Below are positions 5,484 through 6,433 of a DNA stretch of 6,433 bases, piece after piece. A program made the translations under genes and the position numbers. This DNA is from Paracoccaceae bacterium (GTDB lineage: Bacteria; Pseudomonadota; Alphaproteobacteria; Rhodobacterales; Rhodobacteraceae): assembly GCA_015487255.1 (NCBI GenBank), contig WFQA01000253.1, positions 1-6,433 on the forward strand, in the 5' to 3' direction. The first letter of the stretch is position 1. Every line of letters starts with the position of its first letter. The notes below the pieces were generated by a model. That model had not been told where the DNA came from and made no database searches. It saw only the letters and a list, made by a program, of their open reading frames with translations.

Positions 5484-6064
5484 TGCCGCATCCACACATC
5501 ATAACGGGTGGATTTACCCAGGATCTGGTGCGAGGGCGCGGGCAGCCCCGCAGGCAGCCCCGCCTTGCGCGGCCATTTCAGTACCACACGGTTTTGCGCG
5601 GCCCCGAGCGCCACCTGTATCAGCTCAAGCGCATCCGGGTCCGCCCCGACAATCGCCCGCAACTGCCGCATCTCCTGCTTGACCAGTGCCGAGTTGCCCC
5701 GTGGCGGATGCATCGGGTCCACCAAAACCACTTCGGGTTTCAGCGATGGCAGCAGGGTTTTGGCATCACCGAATATCAGGGTCATGCGCGAGGCAATCTC
5801 GGCCATATCGCTATCCCGCGCCTTTTCCAGCGCCTTTTCCAGCAGCGCATGCAGGGGCTTTGAGCGCTCGACCAGCACCACCTCGGCCCCCAATGAGGCC
5901 AGCAAAAAGGCATCCCGCCCCAGCCCGGCCGTGGCATCGACCACCCGTGGGCAAATACCCTTTTTCAGCCCCGCCGCCCTGGGCAGGTCTTGCCCGCGCC
6001 CACCGCCAAAATGCCGCCGGTGCGCCACCGCGCCGGAGGTGAAATCTATCTCCAGCTCAGCCAT
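5480..6064 (-). CDS. rsmJ: Class I SAM-dependent methyltransferase, RsmJ family (16S rRNA m2G1516)
   Basis: RsmJ transfers a methyl group from S-adenosylmethionine to N2 of G1516 (E. coli numbering) in 16S rRNA. The 194-residue protein matches the E. coli enzyme motif by motif: AHRRHFGGGRG (14-24), SAM-binding VVDATAGLGRDAFLLAS (41-57), the acidic end of strand 2 VLVERS (63-68), the active-site region VDPMHPPRGNSALVKQEMR (115-133), and VVLKWPRKA (160-168). It lacks roughly the first 50 residues of the E. coli protein, starting just before the conserved core. The ATG at 6064 fits the beginning of homology; the frame extends only to a GTG at 6091, within the upstream gene. It overlaps the end of the yaiI-like gene by 8 bp (ATGGCTGA), which suggests translational coupling, and no strong ribosome binding site precedes it. 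Its TAA shares TTAA with the convergent SDR gene. Confidence 0.9.
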   Translation of the reverse strand: MAELEIDFTSGAVAHRRHFGGGRGQDLPRAAGLKKGICPRVVDATAGLGRDAFLLASLGAEVVLVERSKPLHALLEKALEKARDSDMAEIASRMTLIFGDAKTLLPSLKPEVVLVDPMHPPRGNSALVKQEMRQLRAIVGADPDALELIQVALGAAQNRVVLKWPRKAGLPAGLPAPSHQILGKSTRYDVWMRH

Positions 6065-6433
6065 GCTCGCGCTTGGCCAGCTGCACTTCACGCTCCAATG
6101 CGTTCAGAAAATTACTGCGGTCAGCCTTGGAAAACGGCTTGCCGCTGCCCTGCCGGAAAGGGTCCGCCGCGCGCAGATCGGCCATCAGATCACGCATCGC
6201 CAGTTGATTGCCGATATTGGCCCGGGTGAACGCATCACCATTATGGCGCAGCGCCCGCCCGCCGGCCTCGAGGCACTTGGCCGCCAGCGGGATATCGCCA
6301 GTAATGCAAATATCACCCGGCTTGATGCGATCCGCGATCCACATGTCAGCCACATCGGGGCCGTCATCAACCACCACAATCTCCACCAATGGGTGCGGGT
6401 TGGGCCGCAGCCCGCCGTTGGACACAATATAAA
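6057..6433 (-). CDS. YaiI/YqxD family protein (DUF188), 5' truncated
   Basis: The window holds the last 124 codons of a YaiI/YqxD-family protein; about 30-40 N-terminal residues, including the usual IWVDADACP opening, should lie off the right edge. The visible part fits closely: YIVSNGGLRP at the start, VEIVVVDDGPDVADMWIADR, the core GDICITGDIPLAAKCLEAG with its Asp in T/G-D-I-P-L-A, and FSKADRSNFLNALER near the end. The GTG at 6425 codes for the V of the conserved VSNGG and is not a start. The family has a PIN-like fold with conserved acidic residues, which suggests nuclease activity, but its function is not settled. It is cytoplasmic and overlaps rsmJ by 8 bp, so the two are probably one operon. 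Confidence 0.92.
   Translation of the reverse strand, partial: YIVSNGGLRPNPHPLVEIVVVDDGPDVADMWIADRIKPGDICITGDIPLAAKCLEAGGRALRHNGDAFTRANIGNQLAMRDLMADLRAADPFRQGSGKPFSKADRSNFLNALEREVQLAKREHG

Noticed and set aside
1..6433. A new defence, mobile or biosynthetic system
   Set aside because: All nine genes fall into known families with ordinary neighbours. There are no integrases, transposases, toxin-antitoxin pairs, arrays or other island signs.

Overview
This is a gene-dense, moderately GC-rich bacterial chromosome segment. It holds nine protein genes, two of them cut by the window edges, and no stretch over 300 bases without a gene. LeuB, the short RsmJ and the gene style most resemble Alphaproteobacteria of the Rhodobacterales/Roseobacter type; this rests on remembered family sequences, not on a search. 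I saw no tRNA, rRNA, CRISPR array, insertion sequence or phage gene. The window reads as ordinary core and near-core chromosome, not a mobile island or defence locus.

Layout. Bases 1-464 (+) are the end of the molybdate importer ATPase gene modC. It runs tail-to-tail, with a 22-bp overlap, into an endonuclease/exonuclease/phosphatase family gene (443-1138, -). A divergent promoter region of about 110 bp (1139-1247) follows, then a multi-pass membrane protein of the DUF2238/YjdF type (1248-1883, +). That gene abuts a convergent GNAT acetyltransferase gene (1884-2468, -), which begins directly after the stop codon of leuB (2469-3575, -). A LysR-type regulator (3633-4529, -) lies upstream of leuB on the same strand. 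It is divergent from an atypical SDR/epimerase-like gene (4617-5483, +) across a short AT-rich region full of ATTCA/TGAAT half-sites. The SDR gene ends on a TTAA shared with the stop codon of rsmJ (5480-6064, -), and rsmJ overlaps the end of a YaiI/YqxD (DUF188) gene that leaves the right edge (6057-6433, -).

How the genes work together. leuB (leucine synthesis) and the GNAT gene look co-transcribed, with a plausible intrinsic terminator at the GNAT stop codon. yaiI and rsmJ look like a translationally coupled pair. The LysR/SDR pair has the classic arrangement of a divergently encoded regulator and its target. The other neighbours (molybdate uptake, EEP hydrolase, membrane protein) show no evident functional link.

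Most interesting points: the nested symmetric sites between lysR and the SDR gene; the SDR protein, which seems to lack the catalytic Tyr of the Y-x3-K motif; and the fact that all three convergent gene pairs have no intergenic space. I found no strong case for a wholly new biological system.
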